Part shown: positions 9,058 to 17,053 of the stretch, in pieces
Layout of the letters: each line of letters begins with the position of its first letter
Numbering within the stretch: position 1 is the first letter of the stretch
Origin: Agarivorans sp050870875
Lineage (GTDB): Bacteria > Pseudomonadota > Gammaproteobacteria > Enterobacterales > Celerinatantimonadaceae
Direction: 5' to 3'
Assembly (NCBI RefSeq): GCF_050870875.2
Contig: NZ_CP194041.2
Coordinates: 4,340,001 to 4,404,000, forward strand
DNA length: 64,000 bases
Program-made: the position numbers and the translations under genes
Notes under the pieces: model-generated
Database searches by the model: none
Seen by the model: the letters and a program-made list of their open reading frames with translations, nothing else
Told to the model about the DNA's origin: nothing

Positions 9058-9144
9058 TTAACGAGTTAACTCCGCGAAACGTTGTTCTTCAGTCTTTTTG
9101 TTTTGTAAGTAGCTTAATGCCACCAAACCCATTAATTCCATCAT
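9058..9144 (-). CDS. Microprotein 3 of a tandem family (28 aa)
   Basis: ATG at 9144, stop TAA at 9058-9060. The product begins MMELMGLVALSYLQ and ends FAELTR: a hydrophobic first half and a charged second half (NKKTEEQR). It shares GLVALSYL with microprotein 2 at the same position and ends in arginine like both siblings. GAGAGA lies 8-13 nt upstream of the ATG, and a second in-frame ATG is adjacent. It lies 46 bp downstream of microprotein 2. Function unknown. A membrane-associated or amphipathic peptide is inference. Confidence 0.65.
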   Translation of the reverse strand: MMELMGLVALSYLQNKKTEEQRFAELTR

Positions 9145-9190
9145 AATTTTTCTCTCTTTAGTAAAAGTTTAACTCAGTTGATCAATCAGA

Positions 9191-9277
9191 TTAACGATTC
9201 AGTTGCTTAACACTGGCGTCATCGTGTTTTTTGTAACCTAGGTAGCTAAGGGCGACCAATCCAAATAAATCGTACAT
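9191..9277 (-). CDS. Microprotein 2 of a tandem family (28 aa)
   Basis: ATG at 9277, stop TAA at 9191-9193. The product begins MYDLFGLVALSYLGYKK and ends VKQLNR. AAGGA precedes the ATG by 9 nt in the context AAGGAAAATATTATG. The hydrophobic N-terminal half and polar C-terminal half match the flanking siblings; LFGL is shared with microprotein 1 and GLVALSYL with microprotein 3. It lies 26 bp after microprotein 1 and 46 bp before microprotein 3, consistent with one transcript. I do not recognise the family. Confidence 0.65.
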   Translation of the reverse strand: MYDLFGLVALSYLGYKKHDDASVKQLNR

Positions 9278-9303
9278 AATATTTTCCTTTTGCTTGTAAA
9301 TGA

Positions 9304-9384
9304 CTAGCGATTACGTTGCGCTTGGCTTTGTTGATTATTGTTTGCCTGTGATTGTAATGCGTAAAATAAACCAAATAATTCCAT
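9304..9384 (-). CDS. Microprotein 1 of a tandem family (26 aa)
   Basis: ATG at 9384, stop TAG at 9304-9306. The product begins MELFGLFYALQSQ, is glutamine/asparagine-rich in the middle and ends AQRNR. AGGTGA precedes the ATG by 8 nt (AGGTGAACATATTATG), and the ATATTATG context is the same as for microprotein 2. It is first in the transcription order of the array. The repeated architecture M-x-(E/D)-L-(F/M)-G-L plus a C-terminal Arg across three adjacent frames is the evidence that these are genes. Confidence 0.6.
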   Translation of the reverse strand: MELFGLFYALQSQANNNQQSQAQRNR

Positions 9385-9480
9385 AATATGTTCACCTATT
9401 GTTTTGTTTGCTTCAATCTTAAAAGTCGCTAACTATGTAAAGTGTTTTTGTTAGTAACTTTCTCTCTTGGGATTAATATT

Positions 9481-9552
9481 ATGCGACACAGCACACAATT
9501 AACATTACGTTTTTTCATTTTAGTCTTACTAAATTTCACTTTAAGTAATTAA
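9481..9552 (+). CDS. Possible 23-aa hydrophobic peptide opposite the microprotein leader
   Basis: ATG to TAA gives MRHSTQLTLR, then the hydrophobic FFILVLLNF, then TLSN. GGGAT lies about 10 nt before the ATG. The size and composition recall type I toxin-like peptides, but the RBS is poor, there is no homologous partner, and AT-rich sequence yields such frames by chance. It lies on the strand opposite the presumed 5' leader of the microprotein array. Confidence 0.2.
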   Translation: MRHSTQLTLRFFILVLLNFTLSN

Positions 9553-9725
9553 ATTACCAAAAAATCATTTGAAAGGCTTTCCAAACCACAGCGCAGAGCG
9601 AATTTGTGAAAATTGTTAACTATTGTTTGATAAAAAATTTCGCAAGTATTTTCTTAAACCGTTACAAATGAGAAAACTGCGGTATGCTAATCCACTAACC
9701 GTCACTGCTATATAAGGGAGAAACG

Positions 9726-10703
9726 ATGCAGGCAATACAAGCGCAATTCCATGGCGACCAACTGAAGCTCAATCAACTGCCAGACCTCGTTGCAAATCAA
9801 CAACAAGTGCTAATCTCAGTCAAGGCTGCTGGGGTCAACCCAGTAGATACTTATATCGTAGCCGGTAGTAATAACTACACCGCCAACTTCCCACACACGC
9901 CTGGAAAAGATGCCGCAGGCGTGATCATTGCCGTGGGTGCTGACGTCACAGGCCTAAGTCTCGGACAACGAGTTTATTGCGCAGGAACACTCAGCGGTGC
10001 CAGCGCTGAACAGTGCTTGGCCAGCCCGCAACAGGTTTATCCTCTATCGAATCACTTAAGCTTCGAACAAGGTGCCTGTTTAGGTACACCATATGCTACA
10101 GCTTGGCGAGCTCTGTTTATTCGAGCCCATGCTCAAGCCGCAGAAACGGTGTTTATTCACGGCGCGAGCGGAGGCGTCGGACTCGCCGCAATTCAACTCG
10201 CCAAAGCTGCGGGTTGTCGGGTTTTTGCCAGCGCTGGCAGCGAAGCCGGTTTGGCACTACTCAAACAACAAGGTGCCGATGTGGTAGTAAACCACCATCA
10301 AACGCAACACTACCAACAACTGCAACAAGCCGGTGGGGTGGATGTAATATTAGAGATGCTAGCGAATCAAAACTTAGGCGATGATCTACCGCTACTCAAT
10401 GCAAGAGGACGCGTGGTTGTGATCGGTAGCCGAGGCAGTGTAGAGATTAATCCTCGAGATCTCATGGCTCGAGATGCTTGTATTATGGGAATGGCCTTAG
10501 CGCACGCCGATAGCGCACAGCTAAAACAGATCCATACGGCCCTTTATGCAGGTGCCGAAGCGGGATTTGTTCGCCCTGTGATAGGACAAAGTTTTGCTTT
10601 GGCCGAAACCAGCGCCGCTCATCAAGCCGTGATGCAAGCAGGCGCTCACGGCAATATTGTGATCGACACCCAGCAGACTAAGGATACCGTTAGTCACCAG
10701 TAA
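9726..10703 (+). CDS. NADPH:quinone reductase-like MDR oxidoreductase
   Basis: A 325-residue zinc-independent medium-chain dehydrogenase/reductase of the quinone reductase (zeta-crystallin/QOR) type. The GroES-like N-terminal domain has AAGVNPVDTYI and FPHTPGKDAAGVI. The nucleotide-binding motif is HGASGGVGLAAIQLAK (~144-159), and the structural-zinc cysteines are absent. It probably reduces quinones or reactive carbonyls with NADPH in the cytosol. AAGGGAGAA immediately upstream is the RBS. It is the plus-strand gene that borders the microprotein array. Confidence 0.9.
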   Translation: MQAIQAQFHGDQLKLNQLPDLVANQQQVLISVKAAGVNPVDTYIVAGSNNYTANFPHTPGKDAAGVIIAVGADVTGLSLGQRVYCAGTLSGASAEQCLASPQQVYPLSNHLSFEQGACLGTPYATAWRALFIRAHAQAAETVFIHGASGGVGLAAIQLAKAAGCRVFASAGSEAGLALLKQQGADVVVNHHQTQHYQQLQQAGGVDVILEMLANQNLGDDLPLLNARGRVVVIGSRGSVEINPRDLMARDACIMGMALAHADSAQLKQIHTALYAGAEAGFVRPVIGQSFALAETSAAHQAVMQAGAHGNIVIDTQQTKDTVSHQ

Positions 10704-10714
10704 CTCGACGACAT

Positions 10715-10800
10715 AAATAGCCCGTCTCTCAATTGGTCCCGCTGCGACCACTCTCGATGCGCAGCGGCTCTAGAAATAAGATAAACCTTGAGGGCTATTT
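10715..10800 (+). terminator. Nested stem-loop between qor-like gene and aqpZ
   Basis: AAATAGCCC (10715-10723) pairs with GGGCTATTT (10792-10800). Inside it CCGCTGCG pairs with CGCAGCGG. TTATA follows. It sits in the convergent interval and may terminate the plus-strand gene, but the outer loop is unusually long for an intrinsic terminator. Confidence 0.4.
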
Positions 10801-10928
10801 TATAGACTCGAGGCGTGAGGCGAAAAAGTAAGCCTAAGAAATATTGCTTCCCCTACTCCCTCGACAACCAAAATCTGTTGATCCTTGGAATAACATGAGT
10901 GATGAAGGATCAACAGCCCAAATCAAGT

Positions 10929-11630
10929 TCATTCTTTCTTCGCGGCAATTTGTTTATACATCAAACCAGCACAAACCGCCCCAACGAGTGGTGCAAGCCA
11001 AAACAACCATAATTGACTTAAGGCAATCCCCCCTTCGATTAAGGCAGGCGCAGTGCTACGAGCCGGATTCACCGAGGTATTACTCACCGGAATAGATATT
11101 AAATGGATTAAAGTTAATCCCAAACCAATCGCCAAGGGGGCGCCCCCCACTGGTGCACGCTGATCAGTAGCCCCTAAAATGATGAATAAAAACATAAAGG
11201 TCATCACTATTTCACAAATAAAGGTTGCGACTAAACTATAGCCTCCTGGTGAATGCAGGCCGTAACCATTACTCGCCAAACCATGGCTAGCCAAATCATA
11301 ATCAGCGCTACCACTGGCAATCAAGTACAAAATAATTGCGCCCACAAATCCGCCAAGTAACTGGGCACAAATATAAGGGAATACATCAAACTTAGAAAAA
11401 CGCCCTGCCACCATTAAACCGATGGTGACCGCAGGATTAAGGTGACAACCAGAGATATGCCCAATGGCATAAGCCATGGTGAGAACGCTCAGACCAAAGG
11501 CTAGTGATACCCCAACCAAGCCAATCCCTACCTCAGGAAAAGTCGCCGCTAATACAGCACTACCACAGCCCCCTAAAACCAACCAAAAAGTACCAATCCC
11601 TTCTGCAACTAAACGATTGAATAACGGCAT
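10929..11630 (-). CDS. aqpZ: Aquaporin Z water channel
   Basis: A 233-residue six-helix channel of the major intrinsic protein family. Both NPA boxes are present, HLNPAVT (~64) and SVNPARS (~187). LIHLISIPV supplies the selectivity-filter His and NTSVNPARS the Thr and Arg of a water-selective pore. The length and the N-terminus MPLFNRLVAEGIGTFWLVLGG match AqpZ rather than the longer GlpF. The start at 11630 fits the family; an in-frame start six codons upstream is less likely. It is convergent with the quinone reductase-like gene. Confidence 0.95.
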   Translation of the reverse strand: MPLFNRLVAEGIGTFWLVLGGCGSAVLAATFPEVGIGLVGVSLAFGLSVLTMAYAIGHISGCHLNPAVTIGLMVAGRFSKFDVFPYICAQLLGGFVGAIILYLIASGSADYDLASHGLASNGYGLHSPGGYSLVATFICEIVMTFMFLFIILGATDQRAPVGGAPLAIGLGLTLIHLISIPVSNTSVNPARSTAPALIEGGIALSQLWLFWLAPLVGAVCAGLMYKQIAAKKE

Positions 11631-11900
11631 GTTTGCTCTCCTTTTCAAACATAGGCTTCACAGTAGCAACTTGCCACTGTCGCCTAAATATAGGCCACTC
11701 CTGCCAAGCCTACCGAGTTTTTACTCCCTTGCCCGTTCAGTTCGATACAGTTTCTCGCTTAACAGATACAAGACGAGAGAAATCGAGAGAAATCGAAATA
11801 AATACAAAGAACTAAAAAACACAATAGTAAAGACAAATATAAAAAATATAGCTACCATTGCCACACTTTAATCCGAAAATAATTCATTAATAGGACGTTC

Positions 11901-12440
11901 ATGTTTAGAACTTATATTTTAGCGGTTTACATCACCATACTCACTATTCCTACTGTCTATGCGAGTGAATTTAACTTTGAACTGAATGATGATGCCTTCA
12001 GAGCTGGTTTTACCAGCGCGATAGGGCCTGCAGCTGAGGTGTCGGCAAACTATATGTACTCTCGACCTGAAGGCGATTTAGCAGAGCTAGGGATCAAGGC
12101 AACCCACCAGCAGGACAATCATAAATTTGCAATTGGCACTAAGTTCAACACATTGTGGGCAAATCATCACGCGAACGCGCATGCCGTAACCATTGGAGGA
12201 AACTACGCCATTCTCATTGCCCCAGATTTAACAATTTCAGGAAGTGCTTACTACGCACCTTCGGTGTTAGCCAGTCATGAATTAAGTCGTTACTACAACT
12301 TAGATGCAAGAGTGGCTTATTCGCTGATGCCCCATGCTAACGTGTACTTAGGTTACCGTAGCATTCAGTTTCACTATCGTTCTGCAAACGATTTAAGCTT
12401 TAATAAAGGTTTCTATATCGGCGCAGTAATTAAGTTCTAG
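11901..12440 (+). CDS. YfaZ family outer membrane protein
   Basis: 179 residues. A signal peptide ends at VYAS-EFNFELND, and the mature part is an alternating amphipathic beta pattern rich in Gly/Tyr/Asn with a terminal Phe (GAVIKF), typical of small outer-membrane barrels. The fold order and motifs such as VYLGYRSI fit the YfaZ precursor family. The role is unknown. The gene stands alone; 270 bp of AT-rich sequence without an obvious gene separates it from divergent aqpZ. Confidence 0.8.
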   Translation: MFRTYILAVYITILTIPTVYASEFNFELNDDAFRAGFTSAIGPAAEVSANYMYSRPEGDLAELGIKATHQQDNHKFAIGTKFNTLWANHHANAHAVTIGGNYAILIAPDLTISGSAYYAPSVLASHELSRYYNLDARVAYSLMPHANVYLGYRSIQFHYRSANDLSFNKGFYIGAVIKF

Positions 12441-12771
12441 TCCTCAGAGGCCTGTTATGTTCAGCTCTGAGATGAAAAACAGGCCAAGTGCGACGCCATT
12501 CCTGATGTTTCTTGATTCACCATCTAGTCCGTATCTATCTAGCCACAGCGCCTAGCTCTTTTCAGCGTCGACAGTGAAGCAGAGCCCCCAAAAACAAATG
12601 CCATAGCTTTAAAATTCAATCAAAAGCTTCTAGAAGGGATAATAAAATCAAAAAAGCGTTATAAATTGAAATAAATAACCCTAAATTAACTTTATTAAAC
12701 CATAACTCGCAAACACTCACTCAGCAGATCTCCTTATACTTTGTTCATCACTCTCCACTTGAGAATTTTAA
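12441..12771. other. Upstream region of leuA, non-coding
   Basis: No credible gene. CTCAGAG/CTCTGAG and GGCCTGTT/AACAGGCC form overlapping, mutually exclusive hairpins just after the yfaZ-like gene. An AT-rich segment (12640-12710) precedes a -10-like TATACT at 12734-12739, which may drive leuA; no good -35 element is paired with it. Confidence 0.35.
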
Positions 12772-12852
12772 ATGAAATTACCATTTGCCATATTTCGATT
12801 AATTAGCCGTCAGCGCACTCTCTTGCCTCGCGCTGGCGGTCCGTTGGGCTAA
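12772..12852 (+). CDS. Candidate leuA leader peptide (26 aa)
   Basis: ATG to TAA, ending 30 bp before leuA. Starts MKLPFAIFRLISRQRTLL and ends RAGGPLG, with 5 Leu in 26 residues. CCGTCAGCGC (12808-12817) and GCGCTGGCGG (12831-12840) inside the frame make a 10-bp stem, but no T-run follows it, so classical attenuation is not demonstrated. The placement and the Gly-rich end recall leu operon leader peptides. The ribosome binding site is weak. Confidence 0.35.
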   Translation: MKLPFAIFRLISRQRTLLPRAGGPLG

Positions 12853-12882
12853 ATTCATTCAATTCAACTGTAGAGATAAATC

Positions 12883-14556
12883 ATGTCCACTTTTAATTAT
12901 AAAAAATACCAAGCCTTTCAGAAGGTTCACTTACCTAATCGACAATGGCCCAATAACAGTATCAGTCAAGCACCACAGTGGTGTAGTGTGGATCTTCGCG
13001 ATGGCAATCAGGCCTTGATTGAACCGATGTCGGTGGAACAGAAAAAAACCTTGTTTGCGCTTCTGGTGAAGCTCGGCTTTAAACAGATCGAGGTTGGTTT
13101 TCCTGCCGCATCAACCACCGACTACGATTTTGTGCGATGGTTAATCGAGACCAATCAGATCCCGGAAGATGTCTCCATTCAAGTATTAACTCAGGCCCGT
13201 TCGGGCTTAATCGAGCGCACATTTGAAGCACTAGCCGGAGCGAAAAACGCGATTGTGCACCTCTATAATTCAACCTCGAGAACACAGCGCGAGAAGGTAT
13301 TCAAACTGGATAAAGCGGGTATCATTAACATAGCCGTCACTGGTGCAAAAGAACTACAGCGGCAGGCCGAATGTTACCCAGAGACTAATTGGCAATTTCA
13401 ATATTCACCAGAAAGCTTTACTGGAACCGAACTCGATTTCTCGGTGGAAATTTGTAATGCGGTGGTTGCCCAGTGGCGTCCTTACACCAACAATAAAATA
13501 ATCATTAATATTCCAGCCACAGTTGAAATGTCGATGCCTAATGTTTACGCCGATCAAATAGAATGGTTTATCCAGCACATCGACCATCGCCAAGATCTCG
13601 TGATTAGCCAGCATACCCACAATGACCGCGGCTGTGGGATCGCCGCAGCTGAATTGGGGCAACTTGCCGGAGCCGACCGAGTGGAGGGCACCTTACTCGG
13701 CAATGGCGAGCGCACCGGAAATATGGATATCGTGACGATGGCAATGAACCTATACAGTCAAGGGATAAATCCGGAGTTGGACTTGGCCAATATCGATGAA
13801 ATAGTACAAGTGGTCAAACACTGTACCCAGTTGCCAGTACATCCGCGTCATCCCTATGTTGGTGAATTGGTATTTACCGCTTTCTCTGGCAGCCATCAAG
13901 ATGCCATTAAGAAATGTTTAGAACAGCAGCAAACTGGCGCGCCTTGGGATGTGGCCTATTTACCGATCGATCCTAGTGACTTAGGTAGAGATTATCAGGA
14001 AGTGATCCGTATCAATAGCCAATCAGGCAAAGGCGGGATCGCCTATATCCTTGAGCGAGACTACGGCATTCAACTGCCTCGTTGGGCGCTCATTGAGTTT
14101 AGTGCAGTGGTACAACAAGACGCCGAGAAAACGGGTGAAGAAATCACCCCAGAAAAAATATGGCAGCTATTCCAGCAGACTTATTTAAAGCAAAGCCATG
14201 CCTATCAACTTGGCCACTACCAAATCAGCTACCAACAGCAAGAACATTTACAGGTTGTATTACAACGGGATGAGCAAACCTGCAGGATTGAAGCCAATGG
14301 CAATGGCGCACTGGCCGCCTTTGTCAACGGACTACAGCAGGAATTTGGCTTCACTATCGAGGTTCTCGACTACACTGAACATGCCTTAAGTAGAGGAGCT
14401 GAAGCGGAAGCGGTATGTTACATTCAAACTAAGATCGCGAATAAACGCTATCTTGGGGTCGCCATCGATAAAGACATTCTCACCGCAAGCTTAAAAGCGA
14501 TGTTATGTGCCTTAAATCAAGAGCTGAGCATATCCGCTCAGCTGGAAATGGTCTAG
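12883..14556 (+). CDS. leuA: 2-isopropylmalate synthase, long (yeast/actinobacterial) form
   Basis: LeuA condenses acetyl-CoA with 2-oxoisovalerate, the first committed step of leucine synthesis. At 557 aa it has the N-terminal signature of the long class (KKYQAF, LPNRQWPN). The TIM-barrel active site is WCSVDLRDGNQAL (~33-45), the metal ligands are in HTHNDRGCG (~244-252), and NGERTGN follows. The C-terminal ~120 residues form the regulatory domain, presumably for leucine feedback. It differs from the E. coli LeuA type, and no leuB, leuC or leuD lies next to it. TAGAGATAAATC before the ATG is the RBS. Confidence 0.93.
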   Translation: MSTFNYKKYQAFQKVHLPNRQWPNNSISQAPQWCSVDLRDGNQALIEPMSVEQKKTLFALLVKLGFKQIEVGFPAASTTDYDFVRWLIETNQIPEDVSIQVLTQARSGLIERTFEALAGAKNAIVHLYNSTSRTQREKVFKLDKAGIINIAVTGAKELQRQAECYPETNWQFQYSPESFTGTELDFSVEICNAVVAQWRPYTNNKIIINIPATVEMSMPNVYADQIEWFIQHIDHRQDLVISQHTHNDRGCGIAAAELGQLAGADRVEGTLLGNGERTGNMDIVTMAMNLYSQGINPELDLANIDEIVQVVKHCTQLPVHPRHPYVGELVFTAFSGSHQDAIKKCLEQQQTGAPWDVAYLPIDPSDLGRDYQEVIRINSQSGKGGIAYILERDYGIQLPRWALIEFSAVVQQDAEKTGEEITPEKIWQLFQQTYLKQSHAYQLGHYQISYQQQEHLQVVLQRDEQTCRIEANGNGALAAFVNGLQQEFGFTIEVLDYTEHALSRGAEAEAVCYIQTKIANKRYLGVAIDKDILTASLKAMLCALNQELSISAQLEMV

Positions 14557-14593
14557 TTAGCTGCGCCATCTGATGTACGCTCAGCCATAAGAC

Positions 14594-15073
14594 TTAATGG
14601 TGATGCCCACCCGCACCGTGGGCATGACCATGCGCCAATTCTTCAGCGCTTGCTGGACGAGCCTCAATTAATTTGATAGCAAAGTCGAGATGTTTACCCG
14701 CGTAGGGATGGTTGGTATCAACGGTCGCCATAAACTTCCCAACCTTAACCACGGTTACCTGACGAGGGCCTTGCTCAGTTTCCAAGAGCGCAGCCATCCC
14801 AGCTTTCCAATGCTTAGCGCCTTGCAAGTGTTTTACCGACACGCGCTGCTCTGCATTTTCATCACGCACACCGTAGCCATCTTCAGGCGCCAAACTTAGC
14901 TTGATTTCTGCGCCAGCTTCTAGGCCTTCTAAGGCCTGTTCAATCGCAGGAATCATCGAATTATGGCCGTGCAGGTAAGCGACCGCATCTTGGTCGGTCG
15001 CTTCCAATAACGCGCCGTCGGTTTCATGCAGAGTATATTCAAAACGCACCACACTATCTTTTACAACTTTCAT
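14594..15073 (-). CDS. SlyD-like FKBP-type peptidyl-prolyl isomerase
   Basis: A 159-residue FKBP. The N-terminal half begins KVVKDSVVRFEYTL; YLHGHNSMIPAIEQALEGLEAG and EDGYGVRDENAEQ are typical of SlyD-type proteins with an insert-in-flap chaperone domain. The tail (ELAHGHAHGAGGHHH) is histidine-rich, like the metal-binding tail of SlyD, but short and without cysteines. It likely acts as a cytosolic prolyl isomerase and chaperone with possible nickel binding. It is convergent with leuA. Confidence 0.88.
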   Translation of the reverse strand: MKVVKDSVVRFEYTLHETDGALLEATDQDAVAYLHGHNSMIPAIEQALEGLEAGAEIKLSLAPEDGYGVRDENAEQRVSVKHLQGAKHWKAGMAALLETEQGPRQVTVVKVGKFMATVDTNHPYAGKHLDFAIKLIEARPASAEELAHGHAHGAGGHHH

Positions 15074-15308
15074 GGTCTTCTCTCAAGATGGAAATGTTGC
15101 GCTACTACAGCAGAATCGGCGGAGTTTGCCAAGTATTATAGTTATCTTAGGGAAAATGGAAGTAAACAATAGCGAAACGTATTTGTGTACAGCTCAACAA
15201 ATTAATGTATAACTATTGACCAGCATTCACCGATCAGCCAGTATATTCATAGGAAGCCTATACAATGTCGTAAATCAACAAGGAGGTTACTACCGAGAGA
15301 AGTTGATT

Positions 15309-15743
15309 GTGAGTATAGATAGCAGCATAAACACCCCAGACGATTACAAATTTCAGTGCTCTACATCTAACGAGTTAGCTGAAGCCCTATTTTCTCTACA
15401 TTCCCTCCCTAGCCAAGCGAATATCGATGAATTGGCTCAACTGAGTTTACAAGTCAAACAATTAAGCCCAGTAAAGCAGCTCAAGCGACTGCATCATGCA
15501 GCAGAGCAACAACAACTATTTAAGTGCTTCACTGCTAGTCCTTGGTTTTTTCAAGAAGGTGCCGACTATTTATATCGCCCAGAGCTATTGCTGAATGCGC
15601 CACTGACTCAAGTAATTTTGTTGCTTAAAGAAACCTTAGGTCATCGCCATTGGCACAACTTATTACAAATGGCACATCCTCATTATGTTCCGCAGTTACT
15701 GGCACGCTTACGTCAATTTGCCACGGATTGTTCTAGGGATTGA
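15309..15743 (+). CDS. Hypothetical protein, no recognised domain
   Basis: An open frame of about 144 residues. The frame extends upstream, but AGGAGG at 15281 and GAGAGAAG at 15295-15302 point to a start near here: GTG at 15309, or TTG at 15303. The protein is soluble and rich in Leu/Gln/His (SPVKQLKRLHHAAEQQQLF; LLKETLGHRHWHNLLQMAHP). I do not recognise a family. Its last 31 bp overlap the 3' end of cbiX on the other strand. Confidence 0.55.
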   Translation: MSIDSSINTPDDYKFQCSTSNELAEALFSLHSLPSQANIDELAQLSLQVKQLSPVKQLKRLHHAAEQQQLFKCFTASPWFFQEGADYLYRPELLLNAPLTQVILLLKETLGHRHWHNLLQMAHPHYVPQLLARLRQFATDCSRD

Positions 15744-16084
15744 CACACAAATGTAGCTAAGCCATCAAACCCTCCCAAGTGTGGTAACAAGGTGATGTTT
15801 AAGCCCGCATGACTTGCTTCAGCTTGCTGAATAATTCTTGGTAAATCATTCACCACATGCGTACCCGCAGCCAAAAAATGAGGATATAAGGTAATGTTAA
15901 CAATACCGGCAGCGACACACATATTGATCTGCTGACTAATTGATGGTTCGACTAATTCTAAAAATGCCGCATGAGTTTGCTGATAGCTAGGCAGCTGCCC
16001 TGCCATTTGAGCCGCTAAGTCAATCACTTCTTGATTCGATTGCTGACGGCGGCTGCCATGAGCGACAACTAATAACGCTTTCAT
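15713..16084 (-). CDS. cbiX: CbiX-type sirohydrochlorin chelatase
   Basis: A 123-residue small CbiX/SirB-like protein. It begins MKALLVVAHGSRR, where the His belongs to the metal-binding site, and continues with FLELVEPSI and LYPHFLAAGTHVVNDLP, whose His residues complete the site. It inserts Co2+ (or Fe2+/Ni2+) into sirohydrochlorin on the way to cobalamin or siroheme. The start at 16084 matches the family N-terminus. The gene stands alone but suits a genome with BtuB and cobalamin-dependent MetH. Confidence 0.87.
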   Translation of the reverse strand: MKALLVVAHGSRRQQSNQEVIDLAAQMAGQLPSYQQTHAAFLELVEPSISQQINMCVAAGIVNITLYPHFLAAGTHVVNDLPRIIQQAEASHAGLNITLLPHLGGFDGLATFVCQSLEQSVAN

Positions 16085-16148
16085 ATACTTCCTTAATTTA
16101 GAATTCAACGATGGCAAAGATTCATCACCGCCAGAAAGAGATACCCAA

Positions 16149-16315
16149 TAATACCAATCTGATTCACTATATGAACAACTTATTGCGTAGAATAAATCTG
16201 CCGATAACGAGGCATCGAATGCAGTAACTAGTGGCTCTAATTACAAAATACATGACGCAATTAGCGGTGATTTAGGCCAGCAAAAATCAACAGATAATGA
16301 CTTAGATTGATATAA
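16149..16315 (+). repeat. Dispersed ~165-bp MITE-like repeat, copy B
   Basis: The best-preserved copy. It starts TAATACCAATCTGATTCA and ends AGATTGATATAA, giving imperfect terminal inverted repeats. It shares CTAGTGGCTCTAATTACAA, GCGGTGATTTAGGCCAGCAA and ATCAACAGATAATG with copies A and C. It lies between cbiX and hupA and carries no gene. Confidence 0.8.
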
Positions 16316-16614
16316 GCCTTCACTGAAATAAACAGAAATGCCAATGCAGCTAAGACAGCTAAGACAGCATGACTATATTGGAAAAGGTCGTGGAGAGGAA
16401 AGTCTAAAGGAGAGCGGTGAGAAAAGAAACACTAGCCCTTAAAGGGCTAGAGCTAGGGGTTAAACTTTCGAGAACCATAATCAGCACTTAAAGCTTTATG
16501 GAGCGCTATTGGCTTAGCGGCCTAAGCTAGATACCGCTCGTCGTGACGAAAATGTTTTTATCTCGAACAAAAATCAAGCACGAAAGCTCAACATGCCCTA
16601 GTGTCAAAGCGCTA
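16316..16614. other. Non-coding region downstream of hupA
   Basis: No gene. AGACAGCTAAGACAGC near 16353 is a short direct repeat. CTAGCCCT (16430-16437) / GGGCTAG gives a hairpin which, read on the minus strand, is followed by TGTTTCTTTTC; it could be the distant hupA terminator, 160 bp past the gene. Confidence 0.4.
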
Positions 16615-16887
16615 TTATTTAACAGCTTCTTTTAAAGCTTTACCAGCGACGAACGCAGGTACATTAGCAGCAGCAATTTGGATCTCAGCACCAGTCTGAG
16701 GATTACGACCGGTACGTGCTGCACGGTGGTTAACTTTGAATGTACCAAAGCCGATTAGCTGAACTTGATCGCCTTCTTTAAGTGCGTCGGTCACAGCACC
16801 TAAAGTTGATTCCAAAGCCAATTTAGCTTGAGCTTTTGATAGGTCAGCTTTTTCTGCAATCGCATCAATGAGTTCAGTTTTATTCAT
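16615..16887 (-). CDS. hupA: DNA-binding protein HU-alpha
   Basis: A 90-residue HU protein. It begins MNKTELIDAIAEKADLSKAQ. GFGTFKVNHRAARTGRNPQT is the beta-arm signature with the RTGRNPQTG DNA-intercalating tip, and the end is AGKALKEAVK. It is a nucleoid-architecture protein. yjaG lies upstream in the same direction, the order known from E. coli. An AAAGGA-type site precedes the ATG. Confidence 0.97.
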   Translation of the reverse strand: MNKTELIDAIAEKADLSKAQAKLALESTLGAVTDALKEGDQVQLIGFGTFKVNHRAARTGRNPQTGAEIQIAAANVPAFVAGKALKEAVK

Positions 16888-17053
16888 AATATCTAAATCC
16901 TTTACGTTCGTTTAAATAATCCAGCTTCACTTTAAGAGAAAAAAAAACCCTGCGCAAAGAATTTTTCCACTTTCACGCCTTATTTGACGGGGCTTTAACC
17001 AATTTATGCGTAAATAGTCACAAAATCATCCATAATCTTGGCGACGACACCAT

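Noticed and set aside
12808..12840. GC-rich stem before leuA as an intrinsic attenuator terminator
   Set aside because: No T-run follows the stem; the sequence after it is TCCGTTGGGC, so termination is unlikely on this evidence.
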